This document shows, piece after piece, positions 45,264 to 54,133 of a stretch of DNA of 62,367 nucleotides. The number at the start of each line of letters is the position of its first letter. Position 1 is the stretch's first letter. This stretch comes from Telmatospirillum sp. GTDB taxonomy: Bacteria; Pseudomonadota; Alphaproteobacteria; Rhodospirillales; Magnetospirillaceae. The stretch is from the NCBI GenBank assembly GCA_031291415.1, contig JARLJB010000310.1, forward strand, positions 1-62,367, read 5' to 3'. The notes beneath the pieces are model-generated. The model saw nothing but the letters and a program-made list of their open reading frames with translations, was not told the origin of the DNA and searched no databases. Both the position numbers and the translations under genes were made by a program.

Positions 45264-45300
45264 GAACGGTCTCCAATTTTCGGGCGATGATCGTTGCCGG

Positions 45301-47283
45301 TTAAAGCCGGCGCAATACCTCGGCGACGACTGCCTCCGGCGTGATGCCGAAATGGCGGAACAACTCGCCGCTGGGACCCGATGCGCCGAAGCTGCTCATG
45401 CCGACGAAAGCGCCATTTTCGCCAATGTAGCGATCCCAGCCAAGGCGGACGGCGGCCTCCACCGCGACCCGGATGGTGCCAATTCCCAAAACGCCGTGAC
45501 GATAGCTTTCGTCCTGTTCGTCGAAGGCGCTCCAGCAAGGCATCGAGACGACCGCCGTCGGAATCCCGCGTTCTTCCAGGGTGACTTTGGCGGCGAGTGC
45601 GATGGCGACTTCCGAGCCGCTGGCCAGCAGGGTGGCGCGTCTGGCCCCGCCCTCGGCCTCGACCAGAACATAGGCGCCGCGCCGCGACAAATTTTCGTCG
45701 GTGTGGCGGGTGCGGACGGTGGGAACCGGCTGATGGGTGAAGACCAGGCAGGACGGTCCGCCGCGAGAGGCCAGGGCCATCTCCCAGCATTCCGCCGCTT
45801 CGATCGAATCGGCCGGCCGCAGCACCAGCATGTTGGGCATCGCCCGCAGCGAGGCCAGGATCTCGACCGGCTGATGCGTCGGTCCGTTCTTGCCGATGCC
45901 GATCGAATCGTGGCTGAAGACCGAGATGACCGGCAGCCCCATCAGGGCGGCCATGCGAAGCGCCGGGCGTTCGTAATCGGAAAAGGCCAGATAGGTCGCC
46001 CCCACCGGAACCGCGCCGCCATGCGCGGCCATGCCATTCATCATCGATCCCATGGCATGTTCGCGGATTCCATAGTGGATATAACGGCCACTATGGTCTT
46101 TCGCGGTGAAGGCCCCGAGATGCTGCTTATGATTGGTCGGTCCCTGCAGATCCGGGGCGCCGGTCAGCAGTTCGGGAATGGCGTCGGCCAACAGCCCGGA
46201 AATCTCAGCGGAACTGTTGATTGTTCGTTGGGTCGGCTGCAACTCGGCCATGCGCCGCTTGTAGTCGACGAGAACCGATTGCCAACCTTCGGGCAATCGT
46301 CCGGCCATCACCCTTTTGAAAAGTCGCTGCTGTTCGTCCGGCAGGGCCGCGACGCGGCGTTCCCAGGCGTCGTAGACCGGTTGGTTGCGGCCCGATACGC
46401 CGTCGTGCCAAGCCGACCGGATGGGGTCGGGCACAAGGAACGGCGCATGCGGCCAATCGAGATCGCGTCGCGCCGCGTCGGTGTCCTCCTTGAAGACGCG
46501 TCCGCCGTGCGCGCCGCGCTGCCCCTGCAACCGGGCCAGGCCTTTGCCGATAATGGTTCGGCAGGCGATCATCGAGGGGCGGGGATCGGTCTTGGCCAGG
46601 GTGATCGCCGCGTCGATGGCGTCCGGGTCGTGTCCGTCGGCGTCGATAACCTGCCAACCGGCGATCTGGAATCGCGCTCTGACGTCTTCGGAGATCGACA
46701 TGTCGGTGCCGCCGTCATCGGTGATTCGGTTGTCGTCCCAGAAGAAGACCAGCTTGCCCAATTGCAGGTGGCCGGCCAGCGAAATGATCTCGTGGGCCAC
46801 TCCCTCCATCAAACAGCCGTCGCCGACCAGGGCATAGGTGTAATGATCGATGATCCCGGGGCCGAACCACTGGCTGAGGCGGGCTTCGGCGACGGCCATG
46901 CCGACGGCGTTGGCGATGCCTTGGCCAAGCGGTCCGGTGGTGACCTCGATGCCGACATCCGGCGCAAATTCCGGGTGGCCGTGGCAATGCGATCCCAATT
47001 CCCGGAACCGCTTGATCTCCTCGATGGTGATTTTCTCGTAACCGCTGAGGTGCAGCAGCGAATAAAGCAACATCGAACCATGGCCGTTCGACAGGACGAA
47101 GCGGTCGCGATCGGGCCACTCCGGGTCCTTGGGATTGCATTTCAGATGGCGGGTGAACAGGACGGTGGCGATCTCGGCACAGCCGAGCGGCGCGCCCGGA
47201 TGTCCTTCGCTGGCTCGTTCGATCGCGTCCAAGGACAGAAAGCGGATGGCATTGGCCATTTGCCGGATATCTGGTGACGACAT
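45301..47283 (-). CDS. tkt: Transketolase, full length
   Basis: 660 aa, a complete enzyme. N-terminal [35 protein letters not shown] with the ThDP metal site, [11 protein letters not shown], the central [37 protein letters not shown], and the C-terminal [11 protein letters not shown]. It supplies the pentose phosphate pathway or a specific catabolic route. Unusual in lying a few kb from a split transketolase. Confidence 0.95.
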   Translation of the reverse strand: MSSPDIRQMANAIRFLSLDAIERASEGHPGAPLGCAEIATVLFTRHLKCNPKDPEWPDRDRFVLSNGHGSMLLYSLLHLSGYEKITIEEIKRFRELGSHCHGHPEFAPDVGIEVTTGPLGQGIANAVGMAVAEARLSQWFGPGIIDHYTYALVGDGCLMEGVAHEIISLAGHLQLGKLVFFWDDNRITDDGGTDMSISEDVRARFQIAGWQVIDADGHDPDAIDAAITLAKTDPRPSMIACRTIIGKGLARLQGQRGAHGGRVFKEDTDAARRDLDWPHAPFLVPDPIRSAWHDGVSGRNQPVYDAWERRVAALPDEQQRLFKRVMAGRLPEGWQSVLVDYKRRMAELQPTQRTINSSAEISGLLADAIPELLTGAPDLQGPTNHKQHLGAFTAKDHSGRYIHYGIREHAMGSMMNGMAAHGGAVPVGATYLAFSDYERPALRMAALMGLPVISVFSHDSIGIGKNGPTHQPVEILASLRAMPNMLVLRPADSIEAAECWEMALASRGGPSCLVFTHQPVPTVRTRHTDENLSRRGAYVLVEAEGGARRATLLASGSEVAIALAAKVTLEERGIPTAVVSMPCWSAFDEQDESYRHGVLGIGTIRVAVEAAVRLGWDRYIGENGAFVGMSSFGASGPSGELFRHFGITPEAVVAEVLRRL

Positions 47284-47646
47284 GACAAACCTTCTCCTCT
47301 CCGATCCTTAAACGCAGGGCCGGCGGGTTCTGTGGCTGGATGGTGGGACGGTAAAACCGCGCCGCCGGTCGACTGTCCAAAGGACCGTGCGCCAATGGCG
47401 GGGGGTGTCCGGTTCTAGGTGACGAGTCTGCTGTTCGGGCTGATGATCATCGGCATGGACATTCTCCTCGCGCCGGCCGGTTCGTTTGTTGCTTTATCGG
47501 GGCCCGGTGTCGACTAATCCTTGAGGTGAGAAGGATAAAAACAGAAGATAGACACGACAAATGAATATAATTTCGAGAATCATGAATTCCCGTCACCAAT
47601 GTCGTCATCGGTGTGCGGCAGTGAGATCGGGATCGGAAGGAAACCC
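47284..47646. other. Gene-free stretch upstream of the zinc-ribbon gene
   Basis: No supported gene. A GTG-started frame of 32 codons at 47418-47516 encodes a hydrophobic peptide (LLFGLMIIGMDILLAPAG) without a good ribosome site; it may be chance. An AT-rich stretch at 47530-47590 is the probable promoter region of the next gene. Confidence 0.35.
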
Positions 47647-47844
47647 ATGGGTTCGCAGTTTCCAAATCACCTTCGTCGCCTTCTGCCACGCCAGGTCTTT
47701 TTGGTGGCGATCGACTCCAAGCCCGGCATGGTCAATTTGAAATGTCCCTCCTGCGGCCATATGGAGGGTTGGGTTTCCGGTCTGACGTCGACCGAAGCGC
47801 GGCGTCAGCCTTGTCCCAAATGCAACGGCGTCAATCCAAGGTGA
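47647..47844 (+). CDS. Small zinc-ribbon protein
   Basis: 65 aa from ATG 47647 (GGAAGGA 7 nt upstream). One zinc ribbon, CPSCGHMEGW and CPKCNGVNPR, is built from two CxxC pairs about 23 residues apart. No other domain is present. It may bind nucleic acid or a protein partner. Stands alone. Confidence 0.75.
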   Translation: MGSQFPNHLRRLLPRQVFLVAIDSKPGMVNLKCPSCGHMEGWVSGLTSTEARRQPCPKCNGVNPR

Positions 47845-48042
47845 ACTTTAAGTGAAAGATGTTACGCGTTACCGGGGGCATGTAAGGACAATATCGAACG
47901 AATAGGGAATACAATCGACGGAATCCCCTGGATTTTTCTCGTGATTCGGCCACTTTTCTTAAAGATCGGTTCCGATTGTGGTACAAAGGTTCGTGGGGTT
48001 TCTGGCGTTTTTTGTTGGCAGGGCGATGATGGGGTTGGGGGA

Positions 48043-48855
48043 ATGCTGACACGACGACTGGTGCTTGCTGGACTGTTGAGTCTTTTCGCTACGCCGATGG
48101 CGGTCGCCGCAACCCGGCCGCATGTAAAGGCAAAGGCCGCACCGAAGGTCCATGACCGCCTGGATGCGGTCATCGACATCAGCCATAACACAACCGTCAA
48201 CGATTTCGCACTGGCCCGCAAACGAAGCAATATTCTTGGGGTCATCCACAAGGCCAGCGAGGGGGGAGACTGGCGCGATCCGCTGTACGCGAGACGCCGC
48301 GCCGAAGCCGAAGCCGCCGGTTTGCTGTGGGGAGCCTATCATTTCGGGACACATCAGTATTCCGGCGCGGATCAGGCAAAACTGTTTCTCGCCACGGCGC
48401 GACCAGGACCGACCACGCTGATGGCTCTCGATTTCGAATACAACGACGAAAATCCGGCCAATACCATGCGCCTGCGGCAGGCCGAAGACTTCGTCCATGT
48501 CGTCGTTGCCGCCACCGGACGCTATCCGCTGATCTATACGACTGCGGCCTGGGCCGATGGCAAGCCGGTCGGTAATCCCCGACACAGCTTGGGGGATGGT
48601 GTGACCGATCGGTCAATCCTGGCCCGTTGCCCGCTTTGGCTGGCCGACTATCGCATGGAACCACAATTGCCAAGGGCTTGGCGGGGCAATGGGTGGCATT
48701 TCTGGCAATATGCCGGCGACACCGAAGATTGCGGCCCGCGCGGCAAGAAGGTGCGTAGCGTATCGGGTATCGTCCGTTGCGATCGCAATCTGTTTCGCGG
48801 CGATGCGGTGGCGCTCGGCCGTTTCTGGAAAGAAGCGCGACAGGTCAACAGTTAA
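48043..48855 (+). CDS. GH25-family lysozyme (paralogue 2)
   Basis: 270 aa from ATG 48043 (GGGGGA upstream). Signal peptide MLTRRLVLAGLLSLFATPMAV; no lipobox, so probably free in the periplasm. Body shares AVIDISHN, VIHKASEGGDWRDPLY, GLLWGAYHFGTHQYSG, LMALDFEYND and FWQYAGD with the GH25 at 29277. The two differ mainly in anchoring. Confidence 0.92.
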   Translation: MLTRRLVLAGLLSLFATPMAVAATRPHVKAKAAPKVHDRLDAVIDISHNTTVNDFALARKRSNILGVIHKASEGGDWRDPLYARRRAEAEAAGLLWGAYHFGTHQYSGADQAKLFLATARPGPTTLMALDFEYNDENPANTMRLRQAEDFVHVVVAATGRYPLIYTTAAWADGKPVGNPRHSLGDGVTDRSILARCPLWLADYRMEPQLPRAWRGNGWHFWQYAGDTEDCGPRGKKVRSVSGIVRCDRNLFRGDAVALGRFWKEARQVNS

Positions 48856-48899
48856 CCTGCTGGCGGCGGGTTAGGCGATTGGTGCCGATTCAAAAAAAC

Positions 48900-48990
48900 T
48901 ACCTTGTAACGCAAGGTACCTTGCGTTAGAGTGTCTGTTGTCGCACGGAAATGTGCGTTTTTTTGAACGAGCCACCCTTGCAATGCAAGG
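48900..48990 (+). promoter_or_regulatory. PadR operator array
   Basis: TACCTTG-taacg-CAAGGTA (48900-48918) overlaps a perfect 16-bp palindrome CGCAAGGTACCTTGCG (48910-48925), and CCTTG-caatg-CAAGG recurs at 48976-48990. The same half-site CAAGG/CCTTG with a 5-bp spacer is used each time. All lie just before padR and fit autoregulation. Confidence 0.8.
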
Positions 48991-49013
48991 TAGCTTTCGA
49001 TGCAAGAGAAGCA

Positions 49014-49331
49014 ATGAGCACGCAACTCAAGAAGGGAACGTTGGAGATGTGCGTTCTTGCCATTCTCGATCATGCCGATGGCTATGCCTACGACATCGTC
49101 AGCAAGCTGGCCAGCGGCGTCGAGATGAGCGAAGGCACCATCTATCCCCTGATGCGCCGCCTGCAAAATGACGCCCTGGTAACGACTTACCTGGCGGAAT
49201 CGGAACAGGGGCCGCCACGGAAATACTACCGGCTGACTGAATCAGGACGAAAGGAACTCGCCAAACTGAAGTCAGGATGGTGGGAATTCGTGGAAGACGT
49301 CAATAAGATCCTGGGTGACGACTATGAATAA
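49014..49331 (+). CDS. PadR-family transcriptional regulator
   Basis: 105 aa from ATG 49014. The winged helix is clear: LKKGTLEMCVLAILDHADGYAYDIVSKL, EGTIYPLMRRLQNDALVTTYL, GPPRKYYRLTESGRKEL. A short C-terminal helix dimerises. It probably represses its own operon through the array upstream. Its stop overlaps the next start by 8 nt. Confidence 0.93.
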   Translation: MSTQLKKGTLEMCVLAILDHADGYAYDIVSKLASGVEMSEGTIYPLMRRLQNDALVTTYLAESEQGPPRKYYRLTESGRKELAKLKSGWWEFVEDVNKILGDDYE

Positions 49332-50106
49332 GGCAAAATTTATCAATAAAGTGAAGTCCTCGCTCGGCGACGTTCCCAAGGATCAATTGGATGAGATCCT
49401 CGCTGATTACGAAGAATATTTCAGCGATGGTCTGGCCAGTGGGCGAACTGAGGAAGAAATCGCCAAGGGGTTGGGCGATCCGGCGAAGATCGCGAAAGAA
49501 CTTCGTGCCGAGATACGCATCCAGCAATGGCAAAAGAAGAAAAGCGTGGGAAATCTCGGCCGCGTTGTTCTCGGACTGGCGGCGCTTGGCAGTCTCAATC
49601 TGTTTCTGGCGATCCCGATGCTGCTGATGATGATCTTGCTGACAGCGTCCTATGGCGTCTCCGTCTTGCTGATCCTGGTCGGACTGGCGGCATCGGCCAG
49701 TTATCTGCCGGGCTTGGGCGGGCTGATGCAGATCGACAACGACAAGACACCTCTTCACTTCGTCGAAGAAAAGAACGGCCGAAAGATCGAGATCACCAGA
49801 GAGTCCGGTCACGGGATGAATATTCACATCGAGAGTTCCGAGGGAACGAAAGATATCCAAACCGATGATGCTGATGATGACGACGACGAGCCCGGCACGG
49901 TCGTCGATAGCAACAATGGCATGATGCATATGGTTCTTGACGATTTGCACGGTTTTACACTGCCGCAAGTGCGCGCCGTGAGTGCGGTGGGCGGCCTGTT
50001 TGGCGGTGCGTTCTGGCTGTTGGTCAATCTTTGGGTGACGCGGATAATGATCCGCGGTTTCGTCAAATATGCGCGGCTCAACTATTCCATTCTGCGCGGG
50101 GAGTGA
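49324..50106 (+). CDS. DUF1700/HAAS-domain membrane protein
   Basis: 260 aa from ATG 49324 (GTG at 49315 is possible). The N-terminal HAAS domain (FINKVKSSLGDVPKDQLDEILADYEEYFSDGLASGRTEEEIAKGLGDP in short form ILADYEEYFSDG...LGDP) is followed by TM helices (LGRVVLGLAALGSLNLFLAIP, LLMMILLTASYGVSVLLILV) and a soluble, acidic part (TDDADDDDDEPG) before a last TM. HAAS proteins typically pair with PadR regulators, as here, in envelope stress control. Confidence 0.88.
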   Translation: MNKAKFINKVKSSLGDVPKDQLDEILADYEEYFSDGLASGRTEEEIAKGLGDPAKIAKELRAEIRIQQWQKKKSVGNLGRVVLGLAALGSLNLFLAIPMLLMMILLTASYGVSVLLILVGLAASASYLPGLGGLMQIDNDKTPLHFVEEKNGRKIEITRESGHGMNIHIESSEGTKDIQTDDADDDDDEPGTVVDSNNGMMHMVLDDLHGFTLPQVRAVSAVGGLFGGAFWLLVNLWVTRIMIRGFVKYARLNYSILRGE

Positions 50107-50112
50107 GATGCA

Positions 50113-50430
50113 ATGACACAGGCACGCACTTCAACACGAGACGAGTCCTTGCCGGAAACGGCGTTTCCGGCAGAACACACGGTTCAAACGAGATTCGGAT
50201 GGACGGTCCATGTGACGGAAAATCCGAAACAGATCCGCGCCCGGGGAAAGGCCGCGCTGCATCTCGTCGGCGGCAGTGCGCCGGCCCAGCCGGCACCGGG
50301 GAAAAGTTCGAGAACGCCGTGGAACCCTAAAATGTCATGGAGCGTTCGGGCCGGCACCGCAGTCCTGCTGGCGGTGGCGAGCTATCTCTTGATCTACGCT
50401 GCAGGTCTGCCTTTGGGAAAGCTCTTTTAG
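50113..50430 (+). CDS. Small membrane protein in the PadR operon
   Basis: 105 aa. A Pro/Thr-rich cytosolic part (TVQTRFGWTVHVTENPKQI) precedes one C-terminal TM helix (AGTAVLLAVASYLLIYAAGL). It begins 6 nt after the DUF1700 gene, so it is the third gene of the operon. No family recognised. The stop TAG is the first triplet of a palindromic repeat. Confidence 0.75.
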   Translation: MTQARTSTRDESLPETAFPAEHTVQTRFGWTVHVTENPKQIRARGKAALHLVGGSAPAQPAPGKSSRTPWNPKMSWSVRAGTAVLLAVASYLLIYAAGLPLGKLF

Positions 50431-50583
50431 AGCTGCGCACCGGTGGCGCGCCGACCCGCCCTGGATGAAACAGGAGTGGCACCGGCATCCCTGCCGGTGT
50501 GCCGCAGCCAGGCGGGCCCTTTCCGGCTCACGCCGGAACACCGGCAGAGACGCCGGTGCTACTGACAATTCGTTTCTTTCTAG
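50428..50583. repeat. Dispersed palindromic repeat, GTGGCACC family (copy 2)
   Basis: The core is 50476-50562: 24-nt arms (GTGGCACCGGCATCCC start) around a 39-nt loop, with a left flank TAGAGCTGCGCACC..GGATGAAA and a right flank TGACAATTCGTTTC ending CTAG. It starts at the stop codon of the small membrane protein and ends 6 bp before the kinase stop, filling a convergent gap. Confidence 0.9.
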
Positions 50584-50588
50584 CTGCT

Positions 50589-52562
50589 CTATTGCGTTTC
50601 TTCGTTCCCGTCGATTTCTGCGATGGGGAGCCGGATGGTGAAGATAGCGCCGACGCCTTCTTCACCATCCACCGAGATCGTTCCGCCATGCTTGTCGACG
50701 ACAACGTCGCGGCAGATTGCCAAGCCTTGGCCGGTGCCTTTGCCGACCTCCTTGGTGGTGAAGAACAGATCAAAAATTCGGCTGCGGATCGCTTGGGGAA
50801 CGCCGGTGCCGTTGTCGCTGACACGGATGGAAACAAAGCCGGCATCGTGGCCGGTCTCGATGACGATGCTGCCGGGAAGCGGTTTTCCGGACGTCTCGAT
50901 GGAGTGTGCGGCATTGACGATAAGGTTGAGGAACACCTGATTCATCTCGCCGGCATGACAGAGAATCTGAGGCAGAGACGGGTCGAAGCGCTGCTCGACA
51001 TTGGCAACGTGCTTCCACAGGTTGTGCGACACCGTCAGAGTGCTTTCCAGCGACCGGTTGATGTCGGTTATCGTCTTGGAAGTGGTGCCGGGATGGGAAA
51101 ACTCCTTCATCGACAGGACAATGCGCGAGATCTGCCCGACGCCATCGAGGGATTCCGAGACAGCCGTCGGCAATTCGTCACGCAGGAATTTCAGTTTTTC
51201 CGCAGGCGTTTTTTTGCGGACGGCCGAGCTGGCGTCCGATCCCGAGGCCGTCGTTTGCTTCTGGTCGTTCTCGACCGGGTCCATGAGTTCGTCCAGGGAC
51301 TCGCCGATGAAGCGCAGGTTGTCGCCGATATATTGGATCGGCGTGTTGATTTCATGGGCGATTCCGGCCGCCAATTGCCCGACGCTGGCCATGCGCGACG
51401 CCTGCAATGCCTCGCTCTGGGCCTTCTTCATGGCTTCGATGCTTTCGCGCAAGGCTTGTTCGCTTTGCGCGCGCTTGTCGATCTCGGCCGACAGACGATG
51501 CGTCCGCTGGGCGACTTGGCGTTCCAGTTCGCGTTGATGATCGGCGATCCGGTTTTCGTAGACGCGTTGCGCTCTGATCTGCCGGAGCGCCAACGTTCCC
51601 GCCAGAGAAAGGAATAATACGCCAGCCGCGGCCATGGCCAGCCACACCCACATTTCGCGGCGGAAGTCGGCCAGAACATCTTCCTCGGCCAGGCCCACGG
51701 CGACGAACAGCGGGTAATTGCCAACCCGCTTGAAGGCAACGAGTCGTGCGACGCCGTCGGCGGAGCCGCTGCTGCGCACGAAGCCGATTCGATTGGCGAT
51801 GGCGGCGCGGAGCAGAGGAGCATCGCCGAGCGCTTGGCCGAACGAGCTATGCTCCTTTGTGGTCTGTGCACGGATGACGCCATCAAGGCCGACAACCGTC
51901 ACCAGTCCTGACGGTCCGACGTCGATGGTATGATAAAAGCGGATCAGATATTCGGGCGCCAGCGAGATGACGATCGCACCGTCGAATTGCCCGGCGGGAG
52001 TGATCCGCCGACGAACGAACTGGATTGTCCATTGTTGCGAAACCCGACCCAGGACGGGTTTGCTGATGAACAGATCATCCAGATCGCTATCGGCGAAATG
52101 GCGAAAATGCTCGCGATCGGCAATGCTGACGGGTCCGCCGAGGTCGAAATTGCTGGCGATCATCTGCCCGGTGCGATCGGCGACCGATACCTGCAGGGCG
52201 ATATCGTTGAGACCTGGCCGAACCCTGAGCCCTTCGCGCAGTCTATCCGAGTCCTTGACGAAATCCTGGCTGCGGGCGGCCAGCAGCGTGTCATTCAACA
52301 AACCAATGGAAACGGTCAAGTGCTCCTCAAAGGCGCTGGCCAGATTGGCGGCGCTTTTTTCGGCGCGATTCAAGACGTCGTTCCGATTGGTGATCAGATG
52401 CCAGCCGATCAATCCCAGAACCAGCAAGGTGACGGACGCCATCAGGAGGATGACCAGCACCTCCAAAGGCAGGCGCGGCTTATGTCCGTCGCCAGGGCGG
52501 GGCACCGTCTCGATCGAGCGACGGTCTATAGACACGCGACGGTCTTCAGAAGTGTACGGCAT
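50589..52562 (-). CDS. Sensor histidine kinase with periplasmic Cache domain
   Basis: 657 aa. TM near residues 31-55, periplasmic dCache-like domain to about 300 (VADRTGQMIASNFDLGGPVSIADREHFRHF in part), TM near 312-335, a coiled coil, then the H box (GIAHEINTPIQYI, His near 402), N box (NLIVNAAHSI), G boxes (DNGTGVP, GKGTGQGLAI). No receiver or response regulator is adjacent. The signal is unknown. Confidence 0.94.
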   Translation of the reverse strand: MPYTSEDRRVSIDRRSIETVPRPGDGHKPRLPLEVLVILLMASVTLLVLGLIGWHLITNRNDVLNRAEKSAANLASAFEEHLTVSIGLLNDTLLAARSQDFVKDSDRLREGLRVRPGLNDIALQVSVADRTGQMIASNFDLGGPVSIADREHFRHFADSDLDDLFISKPVLGRVSQQWTIQFVRRRITPAGQFDGAIVISLAPEYLIRFYHTIDVGPSGLVTVVGLDGVIRAQTTKEHSSFGQALGDAPLLRAAIANRIGFVRSSGSADGVARLVAFKRVGNYPLFVAVGLAEEDVLADFRREMWVWLAMAAAGVLFLSLAGTLALRQIRAQRVYENRIADHQRELERQVAQRTHRLSAEIDKRAQSEQALRESIEAMKKAQSEALQASRMASVGQLAAGIAHEINTPIQYIGDNLRFIGESLDELMDPVENDQKQTTASGSDASSAVRKKTPAEKLKFLRDELPTAVSESLDGVGQISRIVLSMKEFSHPGTTSKTITDINRSLESTLTVSHNLWKHVANVEQRFDPSLPQILCHAGEMNQVFLNLIVNAAHSIETSGKPLPGSIVIETGHDAGFVSIRVSDNGTGVPQAIRSRIFDLFFTTKEVGKGTGQGLAICRDVVVDKHGGTISVDGEEGVGAIFTIRLPIAEIDGNEETQ

Positions 52563-52635
52563 CGATGCGACAGATTTCCTCTGAAATGATATTGGCTATC
52601 ATGGCGCGTTCAGCGAGTCCGTCCACAAATAACTA

Positions 52636-52668
52636 ATGGCACGTTTCATCTTAAATGAAACGTGCCAT
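52636..52668. repeat. Dispersed hairpin repeat, TTCAT-type (copy 2)
   Basis: ATGGCACGTTTCAT (52636-52649) and its exact complement (52655-52668) enclose CTTAA. Shares GGCAC..TTTCAT and loop style with 16872-16910. Lies between the hydantoinase and kinase genes. Confidence 0.65.
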
Positions 52669-52701
52669 CCAACTCGAGCCGCATCGCATGGAGGCTTGAG
52701 T

Positions 52702-54120
52702 TCAGTTCCGCGAAGTCCCTGCGCCGCCGTAGACTGCCCCAAACGGCTGGCGGGCCAGGTAACGCCCGCTGCCGGGCTTTGCCCGCAAGTCACCATCGGC
52801 CCAGACGTGACGCCCACCTGCCAGGGTATGGACGACCGATCCGGCGATCCGACGACCTTCCCAGACCGAAAAATCAGTGTTCTGGTGCTGAGTGGCGGCT
52901 TGGATCGTCTTGCCGCGCGCCGGATCGAAAATCGCGATATCGGCATCCGCACCGACCTGCAGGGCGCCTTTGCGGGGCCACAGATTGAAAATTCGGGCGG
53001 CGTTGGCCGATGTCAGCGCGACGAAGCGTTCCGGGCTGAGGCGCCCGGTCCGTACTCCCAGTTCCCAGAGCATGTTCATCCGGTCTTCGACTCCGCCGCA
53101 ACCGTTGGGAATTTTGGTGAAGTCATCGGCGCCAAGACGTTTCTGGGCCCGCGTGAAGCAGCAATGATCGGTGCCGGTAATACTGAGAACACCTGTTTCG
53201 ACGGCGCGCCAGAGGGCTTCGGGATGTCCGGCCGGCCGGTAGGGTGGGCTCATCACATGACCGGCGGCGATATCGAAGTCGGGATTGGAATAGACCGAAT
53301 CGTCAATGGCGAGAAAACCGGGCAGCGTCTCACCGATCACCCGGACGCCACGCGACTGCGCTTTGGCGATCGCTTCCGCCGCTTCGGCCGTCGAGACATG
53401 CACCACATAGAGCGGGACATCGACGATCTCGGCCATGGTGATGGCCCGGCCGGTCGCTTCGCCTTCGCATTGCGACGGGCGCGACAGGGCATGGCCTTTC
53501 GGCGAAAGTACCCCCTCGGTCCGCAGTTTCGCCTGCAAATAGGCGATCAGTTCGCCATTTTCCGCGTGCATCTGCGGCAAGGCGCCCAGTTCGCGACAGC
53601 GTAAGAAGGCAGCCAGAATGTCCTCGTCGGGCAGCATCAGGCCGCCCTTGTAGGCCAGGAAGAACTTGAAGCTGGTCACTCCATGGTCGTGCACCAGGCT
53701 GGCCATTTCGCTGGAAAAGCGGTCGCCCCACCAGGAGACGGTCATGTGGAAGCCATAGTCGATGGTCGCTTGGCGTGCCCGTTCATGCCAGACGGCCAGC
53801 GCGTCGAGCGGCGATTGCGCCCGGTCCGGTCCGACGAAATCGAGAATGGTCGTGGTGCCGCCGGCGGCGGCGGCGGCGGTGCCGGTGAAGAAATCGTCAG
53901 CGACGACGGTTCCCATCATCGGCAGTTGCATGTGGGTGTGAGGGTCTACTCCGCCCGGCATTACCAGGCAGCCACCGGCATCGATGATCGTCGCGCCGGC
54001 CGGCGCCTCCAGCGTTTCGCCAATGGCGGCGATCCGCCCATCGTGGCACAGCAGGTCGGCGCGCCGGCTGTTTTGGTCGGTGACCAGAAGGCCGCCGCGG
54101 ATCAGGATATCATCCGTCAT
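52702..54120 (-). CDS. Dihydropyrimidinase / D-hydantoinase
   Basis: 472 aa from ATG 54120. Metal ligands are present: DPHTHMQLP, the carboxylated Lys in SFKFFLAYKGG, MHAENGE, YVVHVST and TGTDHCCF. It opens dihydropyrimidines or hydantoins to N-carbamoyl amino acids. It follows the serine ammonia-lyase gene by 13 nt. Related to E. coli HyuA/YgeZ, whose cluster also has YgfK. Confidence 0.95.
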   Translation of the reverse strand: MTDDILIRGGLLVTDQNSRRADLLCHDGRIAAIGETLEAPAGATIIDAGGCLVMPGGVDPHTHMQLPMMGTVVADDFFTGTAAAAAGGTTTILDFVGPDRAQSPLDALAVWHERARQATIDYGFHMTVSWWGDRFSSEMASLVHDHGVTSFKFFLAYKGGLMLPDEDILAAFLRCRELGALPQMHAENGELIAYLQAKLRTEGVLSPKGHALSRPSQCEGEATGRAITMAEIVDVPLYVVHVSTAEAAEAIAKAQSRGVRVIGETLPGFLAIDDSVYSNPDFDIAAGHVMSPPYRPAGHPEALWRAVETGVLSITGTDHCCFTRAQKRLGADDFTKIPNGCGGVEDRMNMLWELGVRTGRLSPERFVALTSANAARIFNLWPRKGALQVGADADIAIFDPARGKTIQAATQHQNTDFSVWEGRRIAGSVVHTLAGGRHVWADGDLRAKPGSGRYLARQPFGAVYGGAGTSRN

Positions 54121-54133
54121 TTTTCGCTCGTTC

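Noticed and set aside
45229-47277. Long plus-strand open frame opposite transketolase
   Set aside because: It mirrors the tkt gene and shows no family motifs.
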